The notes: generated by a model from the letters alone, not told the origin. A stretch of 49,287 nucleotides of DNA from Flavobacterium branchiophilum NBRC 15030 = ATCC 35035 (GCF_002217205.1 NZ_MUGT01000059.1:1-49287); one strand, 5' to 3'; positions 8,439 to 18,676 are shown, numbered from the stretch's first letter. Made by a program: numbers and translations.

Positions 8439-8729
8439 ATGGTATTTGTTGATACATATAAGCAAAAACAATCAAGGTGCTTATTCTAAAAGTCAGCATA
8501 AAAAAATAGTATTGTCGTTATAATGAATCCAAATGCTGACTGTATTTGTACAAAAAAATTAATGTTGTTTCTACTACGGCCTCAATCAGTGCCTATGTCG
8601 GATTGCATGATGTGATTTTTCTCATCAAGTTTTTAATACCAAATATATTTTATATGTATATTTGGTATAAGTAGCACATTCTATAGTTTTATAACCTAAA
8701 GTAGTTGATTTTTTATAAAAAATTTTACA
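8439..8729. other. intergenic stretch without a recognisable gene
   Basis: Between the terminator and the minus-strand hypothetical gene I see no ORF with coding character. The only structure is the inverted repeat at 8636..8668, listed separately. A short direct or inverted echo (AGTCAGCAT at about 8491 and ATGCTGACT at about 8532) makes a possible weak hairpin. Confidence 0.6.
8636..8668. repeat. inverted repeat matching the end of the 40.1-kb element
   Basis: A 12-bp inverted repeat, ATACCAAATATA / TATATTTGGTAT, is separated by nine bases. Positions 8648-8668 are the exact reverse complement of 40097-40117, the left end of the MITE-like element there. It looks like two terminal repeats brought together, as if the middle of an element had been lost. 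The arm TATATTTG also fits a Bacteroidetes -7 box reading to the right. Confidence 0.7.
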
Positions 8730-9389
8730 TTACGGAATTTCTATGCTGGTATTTATATTCATACGATTTTCTAATGCTATGGTAACTGTTTTACCATTTG
8801 GGGTGTGCCAAGTTGCTTTTGTAACGATTCCATGTTTAATATGCTGTAAAACACCCATTTGTTCATAGCCATGCATACAACACATATCAAAACTTGGAAT
8901 CAAATTTTCAGCGACTTTTTTTATACTAAAATCATAAGTATCAATGTGTTTCTTTTTCTTTAAAATCATCATTTTTACTTGTACAATGCTGTCTGTCTCT
9001 TCCTGTACTTGATAGGTAAATTCATGCTTTTTATCGTTTTTAAATCGTTTGTCTTCAAGATCCATTGTGTTGAGGTATTTGAAAAATAAACTCGTTGTTC
9101 CATTTGTTCCAATACTGTCTTTGATGTTAAAGGAATGAACTTTTTTGGTTTTATAATCAAATAATTTTCCTATCAATGAATAATCCATTCTATATATTCT
9201 AAAAAAATAGGTATCGTTGGCGGTATTTGAGTAGCTTACAAATTCCTGTTTTGCCTCTTTGTCAATAATTGCATATTTCAAAAAGGTGTCAAATTGGTAT
9301 TTTTGTGCTTGTACATTAAATAATTGACAAAATAGTATAAATGTCAATACAAAAAATTTGTTGTTTCCTTGGGCTGTTTTGTTTTTCAT
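8730..9389 (-). CDS. hypothetical secreted protein, 219 aa
   Basis: The N-terminus is a signal peptide (about residues 1-29, ending NVQAQ), so the product is exported. The rest is a soluble, lysine- and aromatic-rich domain with likely beta strands (YFFRIYRMDYSLIGKLFDYKTKKVHSF). Two cysteines lie close together in DMCCMHGYEQMG. The end (GKTVTIALENRMNINTSIEIP) resembles the last strands of a beta sandwich. I do not recognise a family. A -7 box lies about 25 bp upstream. It is not evidently in an operon with the 132-aa gene upstream. Confidence 0.65.
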   Translation of the reverse strand: MKNKTAQGNNKFFVLTFILFCQLFNVQAQKYQFDTFLKYAIIDKEAKQEFVSYSNTANDTYFFRIYRMDYSLIGKLFDYKTKKVHSFNIKDSIGTNGTTSLFFKYLNTMDLEDKRFKNDKKHEFTYQVQEETDSIVQVKMMILKKKKHIDTYDFSIKKVAENLIPSFDMCCMHGYEQMGVLQHIKHGIVTKATWHTPNGKTVTIALENRMNINTSIEIP

Positions 9390-9413
9390 AAACCTTATAT
9401 TTTTATTGTTTTA

Positions 9414-9421
9414 CAAAAATA
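9414..9421 (-). promoter_or_regulatory. -7 promoter box for the 219-aa secreted protein
   Basis: On the minus strand this reads TATTTTTG, a perfect TAnnTTTG, about 25 bp before the start codon at 9389. No clear -33 element is seen. Confidence 0.55.
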
Positions 9422-9474
9422 TAAAATGTATTGATATAAATTTATAAATAAATTTAAAAAATAATATTTTCTTT

Positions 9475-9873
9475 TTATTTATGACTTTCTTTCAAAAATG
9501 CAGCCAATTCATAAGACGGATGTGCAAATGTAGGTGCTTTTTCGGTGATGCTAACCGCTCTTTTTTTGTTTAGTTTATATACTACATCGGCATTTGTGGT
9601 AAACAATAAAGCTGACATAAACGGATTATTAATATACTGTAACAATACTACCTCCGCCTCGTCTATCGACACGATTTGTTGCACTTCATCTTGTTGGTAT
9701 TTGTATTTCAATTCCAATTTTAAAACGCCATCAACAACTATTGGCCAAACATAAATATTCATCAAATCTGTATTGCCAATTCTTTTGGCAAGTGTAAGTT
9801 TTGCAAAAGTACCATCCTGTAAACTGGTTTTGACTTGTGCATAAAAACGATTGAAGGTTGCTTTAAATGGCAT
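9475..9873 (-). CDS. hypothetical protein, 132 aa
   Basis: This is a small cytoplasmic protein with no signal peptide or membrane segment and a mixed alpha/beta composition. The first part is basic (MPFKATFNRFYAQVKTSL) and is followed by alternating strands (LMNIYVWPIVVDGVLKLELKYKYQ). I do not recognise it. The gene stands alone between AT-rich spacers. It is longer than expected by chance for an AT-rich non-coding frame and no longer ORF competes on the other strand. Confidence 0.6.
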   Translation of the reverse strand: MPFKATFNRFYAQVKTSLQDGTFAKLTLAKRIGNTDLMNIYVWPIVVDGVLKLELKYKYQQDEVQQIVSIDEAEVVLLQYINNPFMSALLFTTNADVVYKLNKKRAVSITEKAPTFAHPSYELAAFLKESHK

Positions 9874-10033
9874 GGTAGGGTTGTTTTAAAAAGCCTCAAA
9901 GATATTAAAATAACTTTAAGGCTCTACTAAATTTAAGCAAATTTTAAAAACGGACATCAAATTTTTTCAGCTCAATTGTCCATCATCAATGGCTCAATTC
10001 TAAAAAATCAGCAACTATTAATTACTATATTTT

Positions 10034-10214
10034 GGGCGTTACCACAAGGTTCGAGCTATCCGTTTCAAACAACGTTCATTGAACTCCAAAAGAAATATCA
10101 TATTGTGAAATAATCTTTTTTGATTATCACATTCAGAAACTATATTCGTGCAATACAACATCCCTTTTGGGTGCTGTGGGGCTTCTAAAGGATTTTCACT
10201 GCTATCCCTAACGC
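10034..10214 (-). repeat. decayed or interrupted relative of the palindromic dispersed repeat
   Basis: Read on the minus strand, this begins GCGTTAGGGATAGCAGTGAA followed by AATCC and ends GAACCTTGTGGTAACGCCC. The first part parallels the (T/G)(G/C)(G/C)AGTGGAAATCC block of the 93-bp repeat at both window ends. The outer ends GCGTTA and TAACGC are inverted repeats of each other. About 130 bp of other sequence, with its own small hairpin (GTGATAATC … GATTATTTCAC), fills the middle. The 84-residue open frame that crosses this region is therefore probably not a gene. The rest of 9874..10258 holds nothing I can identify. Confidence 0.6.
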
Positions 10215-10258
10215 AAAATACGGTAAACAATAGAATGTATTTTTTTGTAAATATTATT

Positions 10259-11860
10259 TTATAAATTTTCAAAAAAATCATTCCCTTTATCATCGGTAAT
10301 GATGAAGGCCGGGAAATCTTTAACCGTAATTTTGCGAACGGCTTCCATACCTAATTCATCAAAATCAACAATTTCTACATTCAAAATATTTTCTTGTGCC
10401 AAGATGGCTGCTGGCCCTCCAATAGAACCCAAATAGAATCCGCCGTACGTTTTGCAGGCGTTCATCACGTCTTTGGTGCGGTTTCCTTTGGCAAGCATTA
10501 CCATACTACCGCCCGCTTTCTGGAATTCTTCAACATAAACATCCATTCGGCCTGCTGTCGTTGGTCCAAAACTTCCTGATGGCATTCCTTCTGGAGTTTT
10601 GGCTGGCCCTGCATAATAAATGGGGTGGTTTTTGAAATAGTCTGGCATTGGTTTGCCTGCATCCAAAAGTTCTTTGATTTTGGCATGGGCAATATCGCGT
10701 GCTACAATCAAAGTTCCGTTCAATTTCAAACGGGTTTTGATGGGGTATTTAGACAATTCCGCCAAGATAGAAGCCATCGGTTGGTTCAAATCAATTTCGA
10801 CTGGTGCTTCCAAATGGGGTGCTACTTCGGGCAAAAATTGTTTTGGATTGGTTTCTAATTGTTCCAAAAACAGTCCGTCTTTAGTGATTTTCGCTTTGAT
10901 GTTTCTATCCGCAGAGCACGAAACGCCCAAGCCCACAGGACAAGAGGCAGCGTGACGAGGCAAACGAATCACCCGCACATCGTGTGTGAAATATTTACCA
11001 CCAAACTGTGCTCCAATTTGGCTTTCCTGACAAATCAGTTGCACTCTTTTTTCCCATTCTAAATCCCGAAATGCCTGTCCCGACATGTTTCCTGTTGTTG
11101 GTAAATGGTCAAAATAGCCTGCAGAAGCTTTTTTTACGGTAGCCAAATTAGCCTCGGCAGAAGTCCCACCAATGACCAAAGCCAAATGGTATGGCGGACA
11201 AGCAGAAGTTCCTAAGTCTTTGATTTTCTGACGAATGAAACTTTCGAGTGATTTTTCGTTTAACAAAGATTTGGTTTGTTGGTACAAATAAGTTTTGTTT
11301 GCCGAACCGCCTCCTTTGGCCAAAAACAAGAACTCATAAGAAGCCCCTTTTTTGGCATAAATATCAATTTGGGCTGGCAAATTAGAACCTGAATTTTTTT
11401 CTTCAAACATCGAAATCGGTACAATTTGAGAATAACGCAAATTGCGATTTTGGTAAGTATTGAAAATTCCTTTTGACAAAAATTCGGCATCATCGGCACC
11501 GGTATATACATTTTCGCCTTTTTTTGCCATTACAATTGCAGTTCCCGTATCTTGACAAGAAGGCAATTGACCTTCCACAGCAACAACGGCATTTTGCAAC
11601 AAATTATAAGCCACAAAACGGTCATTATCCGTAGCTTCTGGGTCGTCTAAAATGTTTTTTAGCTTTTGCAAATGTGCTGTTCTCAACATAAACGAAACGT
11701 CGTTCATGGCTTCTTGGGCTAGCAATTCCAAGCCTTTTGGGTCAACGGTTAGTATTTCTCTCTCGCCTAGTTGTTCAACTTTTACAAAGTCAGCACTGAT
11801 TTTTTTGTATTGGGTATCGTCTTTTTGAATTGGATACGGGGCTTGGTATATAAAGTCCAT
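10259..11860 (-). CDS. class I fumarate hydratase (iron-sulfur fumarase)
   Basis: This enzyme interconverts fumarate and malate in the TCA cycle. The 533-residue length is normal for the class I (FumA/FumB-type) single-chain enzyme. The three cysteines expected to hold the 4Fe-4S cluster are visible: C102 in [10 protein letters not shown]221 in [14 protein letters not shown] and C315 in GVSCSADRN. Each is offset by three from the E. coli FumA ligands 105, 224 and 318 as I recall them. Other class blocks are [39 protein letters not shown] and [12 protein letters not shown]. It is a single gene divergent from mce. The oxygen-labile cluster contrasts with the aerobic oxidase nearby, though many Bacteroidota use this class. 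Confidence 0.93.
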   Translation of the reverse strand: MDFIYQAPYPIQKDDTQYKKISADFVKVEQLGEREILTVDPKGLELLAQEAMNDVSFMLRTAHLQKLKNILDDPEATDNDRFVAYNLLQNAVVAVEGQLPSCQDTGTAIVMAKKGENVYTGADDAEFLSKGIFNTYQNRNLRYSQIVPISMFEEKNSGSNLPAQIDIYAKKGASYEFLFLAKGGGSANKTYLYQQTKSLLNEKSLESFIRQKIKDLGTSACPPYHLALVIGGTSAEANLATVKKASAGYFDHLPTTGNMSGQAFRDLEWEKRVQLICQESQIGAQFGGKYFTHDVRVIRLPRHAASCPVGLGVSCSADRNIKAKITKDGLFLEQLETNPKQFLPEVAPHLEAPVEIDLNQPMASILAELSKYPIKTRLKLNGTLIVARDIAHAKIKELLDAGKPMPDYFKNHPIYYAGPAKTPEGMPSGSFGPTTAGRMDVYVEEFQKAGGSMVMLAKGNRTKDVMNACKTYGGFYLGSIGGPAAILAQENILNVEIVDFDELGMEAVRKITVKDFPAFIITDDKGNDFFENL

Positions 11861-12130
11861 GGTATAATATATTTTTTTGAGCTGTAAAATTAATAAAAAT
11901 TAGGTAAAAACCATGTTTTATGCTTTTTTTTATAACAAATTAACGAAAATTTTAGAATTAATGTTAAATTCTTTATGTTGGGGAAAATGGTTGCTCTTTT
12001 TTTTAAATTGTTTTTTTACATCGATTACGGCATTCAGAATTATATTATTTATAAAATAATCGGTATAAATGATGATTATTATGTTGTAAATCACGAAATT
12101 TGTTGCTTATAATTCATAAAAAATGTAAAA

Positions 12131-12532
12131 ATGAGAAAAATAGAACATATTGGTATTGCTGTAAAAGATTTGGAAGCGTCAAATGAAATTTTCGCAAAAT
12201 TATTTGGAGCTCCCGCCTACAAAGAAGAAACAGTGGAATCGGAAGGGGTAATGACGTCTTTTTTTAGTAATGGCCCTAATAAAATAGAGTTATTACAAGC
12301 TACAAACCCAGAAAGTCCAATTGCTAAATTCATTGAAAAAAAAGGGGAGGGGATTCATCATATTGCTTTTGATGTGGCTAATATTGAAGAAGAAATAGCC
12401 CGTTTACAATTGGAAGGATTTGTGGTTTTGAATCAAACGCCCAAAAAAGGTGCCGATAATAAAATGGTAGCTTTTTTACATCCTAAAAGTACAAATGGTG
12501 TATTGATTGAATTGTGTCAGGAAATAGTATAA
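12131..12532 (+). CDS. mce: methylmalonyl-CoA epimerase
   Basis: This 133-residue protein of the VOC/glyoxalase fold interconverts (R)- and (S)-methylmalonyl-CoA between propionyl-CoA metabolism and succinyl-CoA. Metal-binding positions are visible in KIEHIGIAVKDL (His near residue 5), GIHHIAFDV (His near 77) and GVLIELCQ (Glu near 128). Length and motif order match the family. It is a single gene with its own terminator. It complements the methylmalonyl-CoA mutase expected elsewhere in the genome. Confidence 0.92.
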   Translation: MRKIEHIGIAVKDLEASNEIFAKLFGAPAYKEETVESEGVMTSFFSNGPNKIELLQATNPESPIAKFIEKKGEGIHHIAFDVANIEEEIARLQLEGFVVLNQTPKKGADNKMVAFLHPKSTNGVLIELCQEIV

Positions 12533-12582
12533 TAATTTGCAGACACATTATATATATTAAACTTTTTAGATTGGTAAACAGC

Positions 12583-12622
12583 AACACCTCAATGATATTT
12601 TACATCATGAGGTGTTTTTTTA
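12583..12622 (+). terminator. Rho-independent terminator after mce
   Basis: The stem AACACCTCAATGAT pairs with ATCATGAGGTGTT (one bulged base), followed by a run of seven T. Confidence 0.9.
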
Positions 12623-12693
12623 TTTTACTAAAATCTTCAATATCAGTGAATTAAATTTTTTTTGAACATTTTAATCAAAACATTTAAAAATTG

Positions 12694-12725
12694 TTTGCAA
12701 ATAAACAATAAATGTATTAATATTG
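12694..12725 (+). promoter_or_regulatory. promoter of tRNA(CAT)
   Basis: A TTTG at 12694-12697 is followed after 20 bp by TAATATTG at 12718-12725, one base off TAnnTTTG. The tRNA starts 13 bp further on. Spacing fits a Bacteroidetes promoter. Confidence 0.55.
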
Positions 12726-12738
12726 CACTCTCAAAAAT

Positions 12739-12812
12739 GGTCCTATAGCTCATTCGGTTAGAGCAACTGACTCATAATCAGTAGGTGCTTGGTTCGATTC
12801 CAAGTGGGACCA
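12739..12812 (+). tRNA. tRNA with CAT anticodon (elongator Met or lysidine-type Ile2)
   Basis: This 74-nt sequence folds fully. The acceptor stem is GGTCCTA / TGGGACC, the D arm is GCTC…GAGC, and the anticodon arm is ACTGA-CTCATAA-TCAGT with CAT at the anticodon. The T arm is CTTGG-TTCGATT-CCAAG and the discriminator base is A. The paired first base pair (G-C) excludes initiator tRNA. Elongator Met and Ile2 cannot be separated by eye. CCA is not encoded. Confidence 0.95.
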
Positions 12813-12816
12813 CTTT

Positions 12817-12860
12817 AAAATCGTAAATAACTTAATTTTAAGTGTTTACGATTTTTTTTT
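12817..12860 (+). terminator. terminator of tRNA(CAT)
   Basis: AAAATCGTAAA pairs with TTTACGATTTT, with a nested ACTTAA/TTAAGT stem, followed by nine T in all. The usp stop codon begins right after it, so it may also act weakly on the minus strand. Confidence 0.85.
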
Positions 12861-12861
12861 G

Positions 12862-13686
12862 TTATACTTTAAATGTTATTACAGGCAATGTAGCATGATT
12901 GACAATACTTTCGCTAATACTGCCATTAAAAAAATGCGAAATCCCTTTTTTACCATGTGTACTTAGTCCAATCAATTCGGCTTGAATTGCTTTTGAAAAA
13001 TTAAAAACACCTTTTTCTACACTTATATCATTATAGATGTGGGTTTCGAAGTTTTTAATATCAAAATCGCTAACAAATTGTCGCAATAATTCCTCTGCAA
13101 CTGCTGTAGTTTTGAATTGTGTGGGGGTGTTGATGTAAACCAAATGCAATTTGGCTTGGTTTTTTTCGGCAAATTGGATCACTTTATGAAAATTTGTTTT
13201 GATTTCTTTAGAAAAATCAGACGCAAAAACAAAATGATTGACTTCAAATACGGGCATCTCATTTTTAATAATTAGTACGGGAACATCTACATTTCTAACT
13301 ACTTTCTCTGTATTAGAGCCAACTAATATTTCTTGAATTCCGTTACTTCCATGAGACCCCATAACAATCAAATCGATATTGTTTTTTTGAATTAATGTCA
13401 GGATGCTATCAAAAACCCTTTCTAATTTAATGATTTCGGATACTTCTATACCATCTAAAAAGTCAGCATCCATTTGTGCTTCTAATTTTTCGATGGCTTT
13501 GTTTTTAAAAAACATAATTTCAGGTATATTTTCACCTTTTTGAGCATTTTCACCAATTAAATGCGGTAATTCAATGCTGTGTAATAATATAATTTCGCCA
13601 TTGTGTTTTTTTGCAATTTGAGCCGCAACTCGAAGTGCATGTTCTGAATGTTCAGAAAAATCTGTCGGTACAAGTATTCTTTTCAT
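12862..13686 (-). CDS. universal stress protein, two tandem Usp domains
   Basis: This 274-residue cytoplasmic protein has two UspA folds (about 1-142 and 147-274). The first begins MKRILVPTDFSEHSEHALRVA and holds the nucleotide-binding pattern GSHGSNGIQEILVGSNTEKV, that is G-x2-G-x9-G-(S/T). The second ends with a comparable but less canonical block, STHGKKGISHFFNGSISESI. The family is induced by stress or starvation and often binds ATP, which the first domain could do. Single gene; the start is at the family's MKxILVPTD. Confidence 0.92.
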   Translation of the reverse strand: MKRILVPTDFSEHSEHALRVAAQIAKKHNGEIILLHSIELPHLIGENAQKGENIPEIMFFKNKAIEKLEAQMDADFLDGIEVSEIIKLERVFDSILTLIQKNNIDLIVMGSHGSNGIQEILVGSNTEKVVRNVDVPVLIIKNEMPVFEVNHFVFASDFSKEIKTNFHKVIQFAEKNQAKLHLVYINTPTQFKTTAVAEELLRQFVSDFDIKNFETHIYNDISVEKGVFNFSKAIQAELIGLSTHGKKGISHFFNGSISESIVNHATLPVITFKV

Positions 13687-13844
13687 GGTAAAATAATTTA
13701 AGTGATTGATAGTCTGATTGATAACTCTGTGTTTTTTTTAGTGATAACATATAGCTTGTGCCATGTATATCCGTTTCATTGGTTCAGAATCATATTTTTT
13801 TTCGATATAAAATTAATAAAAATTAATAACATTTCAAAAGGTTT

Positions 13845-13874
13845 TTTGTCATTTAAAAAAAATAACTATATTTG
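13845..13874 (+). promoter_or_regulatory. promoter of the rimP-nusA-infB operon
   Basis: TTTG at 13845-13848 and TATATTTG at 13867-13874 are 18 bp apart. This is a textbook Bacteroidetes -33/-7 pair, about 61 bp before the rimP start. Confidence 0.75.
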
Positions 13875-13935
13875 CACCGTTATTTATTAAGAAATTAAAT
13901 AATGAGGGGACGATTGTCCCCTCTTTTTATAAAGT

Positions 13936-14403
13936 ATGACATTTAAAGAAAAGGTTTCAGCATTGCTCAACAATTGCTTGGATACACGACCAAGTTTGTT
14001 TTTAGTGGATTTAACAATAAGAGACGATTTTAAAATAATCGTTACCTTAGACGGCGATCATGGGGTAGTCCTTCAAGATTGTATAGATGTTAGTCGCGAT
14101 ATTGAGCAGCATTTGGACAGAGAAGAACAAGATTTTTCGTTAGAAGTAGCTTCGGCAGGAGTTTCATCTCCTTTAAAATTAATTCGTCAGTACAAGAAAA
14201 ATATTGGACGAACCTTGCAAGTAAAACTTGCAAATGAAATTATTGAAGCAAAATTGATTCAAGCTAACGAAGATTTTATAACTTTGTCGTGGCAAACGAG
14301 AGAACCAAAGAAAATAGGAAAAGGAAAGGAAACTGTTGATAAGGTACAAGAAATAGCTTATACTGAAATCAAAGAAGCAGTTGTTACAATAACATTTAAT
14401 TAA
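13936..14403 (+). CDS. rimP: ribosome maturation factor RimP
   Basis: This 155-residue protein assists 30S ribosomal subunit maturation. The N-terminal domain (about 1-80) has [23 protein letters not shown] and the family block [32 protein letters not shown]. The C-terminal Sm-like domain follows ([20 protein letters not shown]). It starts the conserved rimP-nusA-infB operon, with nusA 9 bp downstream. This context and the length make the call secure. Confidence 0.95.
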   Translation: MTFKEKVSALLNNCLDTRPSLFLVDLTIRDDFKIIVTLDGDHGVVLQDCIDVSRDIEQHLDREEQDFSLEVASAGVSSPLKLIRQYKKNIGRTLQVKLANEIIEAKLIQANEDFITLSWQTREPKKIGKGKETVDKVQEIAYTEIKEAVVTITFN

Positions 14404-14412
14404 AAATTTGGC

Positions 14413-15666
14413 ATGGAGAATATTGCATTAATCGAATCGTTTTCAGAGTTTAAAGATGATAAACTGATAGATCGTGTTACTTTAATGGCGATCTTGGAAG
14501 ATGTATTTAGAAACGCATTAAAAAAGAAATTTGGATCGGATGATAATTTTGATATTATTATCAATCCAGATAAAGGCGATATGGAAATTTGGCAAAGAAG
14601 AGTTATTGTAGCCGATGACGATTTGGATTTGGACCATTTGGAAATAACCCTTACCGATGCCAGAAAAATTGAACCTGATTTTGAAATTGGCGAAGAGGTT
14701 TCAGAAGAAGTAAAACTTGTTGATTTAGGAAGACGTGCCATTTTAGCATTAAGACAAAATTTAATTTCTAAAATACACGAACACGATAGCACTAACTTAT
14801 ACAAACAATTTAAAGACCTGATTGGCGACGTATATACCGCAGAGGTACACCACGTGAGACCAAAAGTTGTTATTTTAGTAGATGATAGTGGCAATGAAAT
14901 TGTTTTGCCAAAAGAAAAACAAATTCCATCGGATTTCTTTAGAAAAGGTGACAACGTTCGTGGTATTATTGAAAGCGTTGAATTGAAAGGCAATAAACCT
15001 CAAATTATTATGTCTAGAACTTCAGAGAAATTTTTAGAAAAATTATTTGAACAAGAAATACCTGAAGTAGCAGATGGTTTAATCATTGTGAAAAAAGTAG
15101 TTAGAATACCTGGCGAAAAAGCCAAAGTTGCTGTTGAAACTTACGACGATCGTATAGATCCTGTTGGGGCTTGCGTAGGAATGAAAGGCAGCAGAATCCA
15201 CGGTATAGTTAGAGAATTGGGTAACGAAAATATTGACGTAATCAATTTTACAAACAATGCCCAACTGTTTATTACTAGAGCATTGAGCCCTGCAAAAGTA
15301 TCGTCTATCAAAATAAACGAAGATACTAAACGAGCTGATGTATTCTTAAAATTAGAAGAAGTATCAAAAGCCATTGGTCGTGGCGGTCATAACATTAGAC
15401 TAGCTGGATTGCTTACGGGTTATGAATTGGATGTTATCCGAGAAGGAGAAGTAGCTGGAACAGTTGCCGACGAAGACGATGTGGAATTGACAGAGTTTTC
15501 AGATGAAATTGACGCTTGGGTTATTGAAGAGTTTGCCAAAATTGGGTTGGATACAGCAAAAAGCATCTTGAGCCAAACAGTCGAAGACTTGGCAAGAAGA
15601 ACAGATTTAGAAGAAGAAACAATAGAAGAAGTAATGCAAATATTAAAAGAAGAATTTGAAAATTAA
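14413..15666 (+). CDS. nusA: transcription termination/antitermination factor NusA
   Basis: This RNA polymerase-associated factor modulates pausing, termination and antitermination. The 417-residue protein has the N-terminal polymerase-binding domain (about 1-130), an S1 domain (about 135-200, with FRKGDNVRGIIESVELKGNKPQIIMSR) and two KH domains (about 230-350). The KH blocks include GACVGMKGSRIHGIVRELGNE and IGRGGHNIRLAGLLTG. The C-terminal acidic repeats found in E. coli are absent, as usual outside proteobacteria. Middle gene of the operon. Confidence 0.96.
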   Translation: MENIALIESFSEFKDDKLIDRVTLMAILEDVFRNALKKKFGSDDNFDIIINPDKGDMEIWQRRVIVADDDLDLDHLEITLTDARKIEPDFEIGEEVSEEVKLVDLGRRAILALRQNLISKIHEHDSTNLYKQFKDLIGDVYTAEVHHVRPKVVILVDDSGNEIVLPKEKQIPSDFFRKGDNVRGIIESVELKGNKPQIIMSRTSEKFLEKLFEQEIPEVADGLIIVKKVVRIPGEKAKVAVETYDDRIDPVGACVGMKGSRIHGIVRELGNENIDVINFTNNAQLFITRALSPAKVSSIKINEDTKRADVFLKLEEVSKAIGRGGHNIRLAGLLTGYELDVIREGEVAGTVADEDDVELTEFSDEIDAWVIEEFAKIGLDTAKSILSQTVEDLARRTDLEEETIEEVMQILKEEFEN

Positions 15667-15712
15667 TATTTCTCTTTTATAAAATATAATAAATAAATTT
15701 TAAGGTTATAAT

Positions 15713-18676
15713 ATGTCTGAAGAAAAAGTGATTAGAATAAACAAAGTTTTAAGGGAGTTGAATATTTCCTTAGAAAGAGCTGTGGATTATCTAAAAGATA
15801 AAGGCATTGCTATTGAAGCAAACCCAAATACAAAAATTTCAGATGACGTATATAACGTCCTTTGCGGACAATTTGCGGGCGACAAAGGCAATAAACAGGC
15901 TTCTAAAGAAGTGAGTGAAGAAAAAAGAAAGGAAAAAGAAGCCTTGAAATTGGAAAGAGAACGAGAAATCGAACTCAAACGCAAACAAGAGGAAGAACGT
16001 CAAAGACTAGAAGTTATCAAAGCAAAAGCAGTGATGGCTGGCCCTGTTCAGGTAGGGAAAATTGACCTTAATCCAAAAAGCAACCAAGCAAAACCTGTAG
16101 AAAAACAAGAAGTGGAAGCCCCAAAAGTGGCTCCAATTGTTGAAAAACCTGCAGAAAAAGTGGTGGCCGAACCAGTAAAAGTGGCTGAGCCAACAAAAGT
16201 GGCTGAGCCAGTAAAAGAGGTTGTTATTGAAGTTTTGAAAACAGAGGTACCTAAAATTACCCCTCCAAAAGTAGTGGCCAAAAAAGTTGAAGTATTAAAG
16301 ACAGATGCTCCAAAGCATATTGCCAATATCATTCAACCAAATAAGGCTATCAAACCCAACAATGCAGAGAAACCTAAAGAAACTAAAAAAGAACCTCCAG
16401 TGGTTGAAGTCCCAAAAGAGGAAACTTTTACTACGCAATATCAAAAATTATCTGGAGCTACTTTAACAGGTCAAACTATTGATTTGTCTCAATTCAATAA
16501 ACCAAAAAAGAAAAGCGAGCCAAAAATTACGCCCAATAAACCAGGAACACCTAATGCAAATAATGCTAATGCTAATAAAAATAAGCGTAAGAGAATTGCA
16601 CCAAAACCAGGTACTCCAAAACCAACAGGTACTACCAATACGGGTACTCCAGGGGCTAACAAAATTGTTCCAAATACTAATAATAGTAACAATAACAATA
16701 ATAATAACCGTGGAAATAGACCAGGTTTTGTAAAAGGGAACAGACCTGCAATTGTTGCCAAAGTGGAGCCTACTGAAGAAGACGTTAAAAATCAAATTAG
16801 AGAAACTTTAGAAAAACTTCAAGGAAAAGGAAACAAATCTAAAGCCGCTAAATATAGAAGAGATAAAAGAGAAACGCACCGTCAAAAGTCTGATGACGAA
16901 CAACGTGCACTAGACGAAGGCAGTAAAACCATCAAAGTAACCGAATTTGTTACTGTGGGCGAAGTAGCCATTATGATGGATGTGCCAATTACAAAGGTTA
17001 TAGGTACTTGTATGTCGCTTGGTATTATGGTAACTCAAAACCAACGACTTGATGCTGAAACACTTACAATTGTTGCAGATGAGTTTGGATATGAAGTAGA
17101 ATTCATTACTGTTGATATTGAAGAAGCCATTGAAGTAGTAGCCGATAAAGAAGAGGATTTAGAAACCAGAGCTCCGATTGTTACCGTAATGGGGCACGTA
17201 GATCATGGTAAAACCTCTTTGCTGGATTATATTCGTAAAGAAAATGTTATTGCAGGCGAGTCGGGAGGTATTACACAACATATTGGTGCTTATGGAGTTA
17301 CGTTGGATAATGGTCAAAAAATCGCATTTTTAGATACACCTGGTCACGAAGCCTTTACGGCCATGCGTGCCCGTGGAGCTCAAGTAACCGATATTGCAAT
17401 TATCGTAATTGCTGCAGACGACGACATCATGCCACAAACCAAGGAAGCAATCAGTCATGCCCAAGCAGCGGGTGTACCTATTATTTTTGCTATCAATAAA
17501 GTGGATAAACCAAATGCCAATCCTGAAAAAATTAAAGAAAGATTAGCTGGAATGAATTTACTAGTTGAAGACTGGGGAGGCAAAATTCAATCACATGATA
17601 TTTCTGCAAAAGTAGGTACAGGCGTAAAAGAATTATTAGAAAAAGTTTTATTAGAAGCCGAAATTTTAGATTTAAAATCCAATCCAAATAAAGCCGCACA
17701 AGGCACTGTTGTCGAAGCCTTTTTGGATAAAGGTAAAGGGTATGTATCTACCATTTTAGTACAACACGGTACTTTGAAAATTGGCGATTATATGTTAGCG
17801 GGAAAACACCATGGAAAAATCAAAGCCATGCACGATGAAAGAGGTCATGTAGTCAAATTTGCAGGTCCATCTACTCCAGTATCTGTTTTAGGTTTGAATG
17901 GTGCAGCAACTGCTGGTGATAAATTTAATGTGTTTGAAGACGAAAAAGAAGCCAAACAAATTGCTTCAAAACGGGCTCAATTGATGCGTGAACAATCGGT
18001 TCGTACACAACGACACATTACTCTTGACGAAATTGGAAGACGAATTGCTTTAGGTCAGTTCAAAGAATTGAATATTATACTTAAAGGAGATGTTGATGGA
18101 TCTGTTGAAGCATTATCAGATTCGTTTTCAAAATTATCTACTGACGAAATTCAAATCAACATCATTCACAAAGGTGTTGGTGCTATTACTGAAACGGATG
18201 TTATGTTGGCCTCTGCTTCCGATGCTATTATTATTGGATTTAATGTTAGACCTGCCGGAAATGCTCGTCAATTGGCTGATAAAGAAGAAATCGATATCCG
18301 AAATTATTCCATCATCTACGATGCAATCGACGATTTGAAAGATGCTATGGAAGGGATGTTATCTCCTGAAATAAAAGAAGAAATTACAGGTACTGCCGAA
18401 ATCAGAGAGATATTCAAAATTTCAAAAGTAGGCTCTATTGCTGGATGTATGGTTATAGACGGAAAAATAGCTAGAAATTCTAAAATAAGAGTAATTAGAA
18501 ATGGTGTAGTAGTATTTACAGGAGATTTATTGGCATTAAAACGTTTCAAAGACGATGTGAAAGAAGTATCAAAAGGATATGATTGTGGTATTCAAATTAA
18601 AAATTACAACGACATTGAAGAACGTGATTTGATAGAAGCTTACCACGAAGTATCTGTTAAAAAGAAATTAAAATAA
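15713..18676 (+). CDS. infB: translation initiation factor IF-2
   Basis: This GTPase places initiator tRNA on the 30S subunit and promotes subunit joining. It has 987 residues. The IF2-N motif is at about 5-55. A long low-complexity linker (about 60-400) is rich in K, E, P, V and then N, including direct repeats of KVAEPxK and an Asn run. A second IF2-N follows at about 410-460. The GTP-binding domain begins near 490, with GHVDHGKTS (G1), DTPGHEAF (G3) and NKVDKP (G4), followed by domains II, III and the C-terminal fMet-tRNA-binding barrel. Last gene of the operon, closed by a strong terminator. Confidence 0.97.
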   Translation: MSEEKVIRINKVLRELNISLERAVDYLKDKGIAIEANPNTKISDDVYNVLCGQFAGDKGNKQASKEVSEEKRKEKEALKLEREREIELKRKQEEERQRLEVIKAKAVMAGPVQVGKIDLNPKSNQAKPVEKQEVEAPKVAPIVEKPAEKVVAEPVKVAEPTKVAEPVKEVVIEVLKTEVPKITPPKVVAKKVEVLKTDAPKHIANIIQPNKAIKPNNAEKPKETKKEPPVVEVPKEETFTTQYQKLSGATLTGQTIDLSQFNKPKKKSEPKITPNKPGTPNANNANANKNKRKRIAPKPGTPKPTGTTNTGTPGANKIVPNTNNSNNNNNNNRGNRPGFVKGNRPAIVAKVEPTEEDVKNQIRETLEKLQGKGNKSKAAKYRRDKRETHRQKSDDEQRALDEGSKTIKVTEFVTVGEVAIMMDVPITKVIGTCMSLGIMVTQNQRLDAETLTIVADEFGYEVEFITVDIEEAIEVVADKEEDLETRAPIVTVMGHVDHGKTSLLDYIRKENVIAGESGGITQHIGAYGVTLDNGQKIAFLDTPGHEAFTAMRARGAQVTDIAIIVIAADDDIMPQTKEAISHAQAAGVPIIFAINKVDKPNANPEKIKERLAGMNLLVEDWGGKIQSHDISAKVGTGVKELLEKVLLEAEILDLKSNPNKAAQGTVVEAFLDKGKGYVSTILVQHGTLKIGDYMLAGKHHGKIKAMHDERGHVVKFAGPSTPVSVLGLNGAATAGDKFNVFEDEKEAKQIASKRAQLMREQSVRTQRHITLDEIGRRIALGQFKELNIILKGDVDGSVEALSDSFSKLSTDEIQINIIHKGVGAITETDVMLASASDAIIIGFNVRPAGNARQLADKEEIDIRNYSIIYDAIDDLKDAMEGMLSPEIKEEITGTAEIREIFKISKVGSIAGCMVIDGKIARNSKIRVIRNGVVVFTGDLLALKRFKDDVKEVSKGYDCGIQIKNYNDIEERDLIEAYHEVSVKKKLK

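Noticed and set aside
10039..10293. 84-codon open frame on the minus strand downstream of fumarase
   Set aside because: It overlaps the fumarase end and is built almost entirely from the dispersed-repeat relative at 10034-10214. Composition is not protein-like.
12739..12860. tRNA(CAT) as an insertion hotspot
   Set aside because: Neighbouring genes are ordinary chromosomal genes; no repeat of the tRNA 3' end or integrase is present.
16680..16730. AAT/AAC microsatellite
   Set aside because: It lies in frame in the asparagine-rich linker of IF-2, where low complexity is normal.
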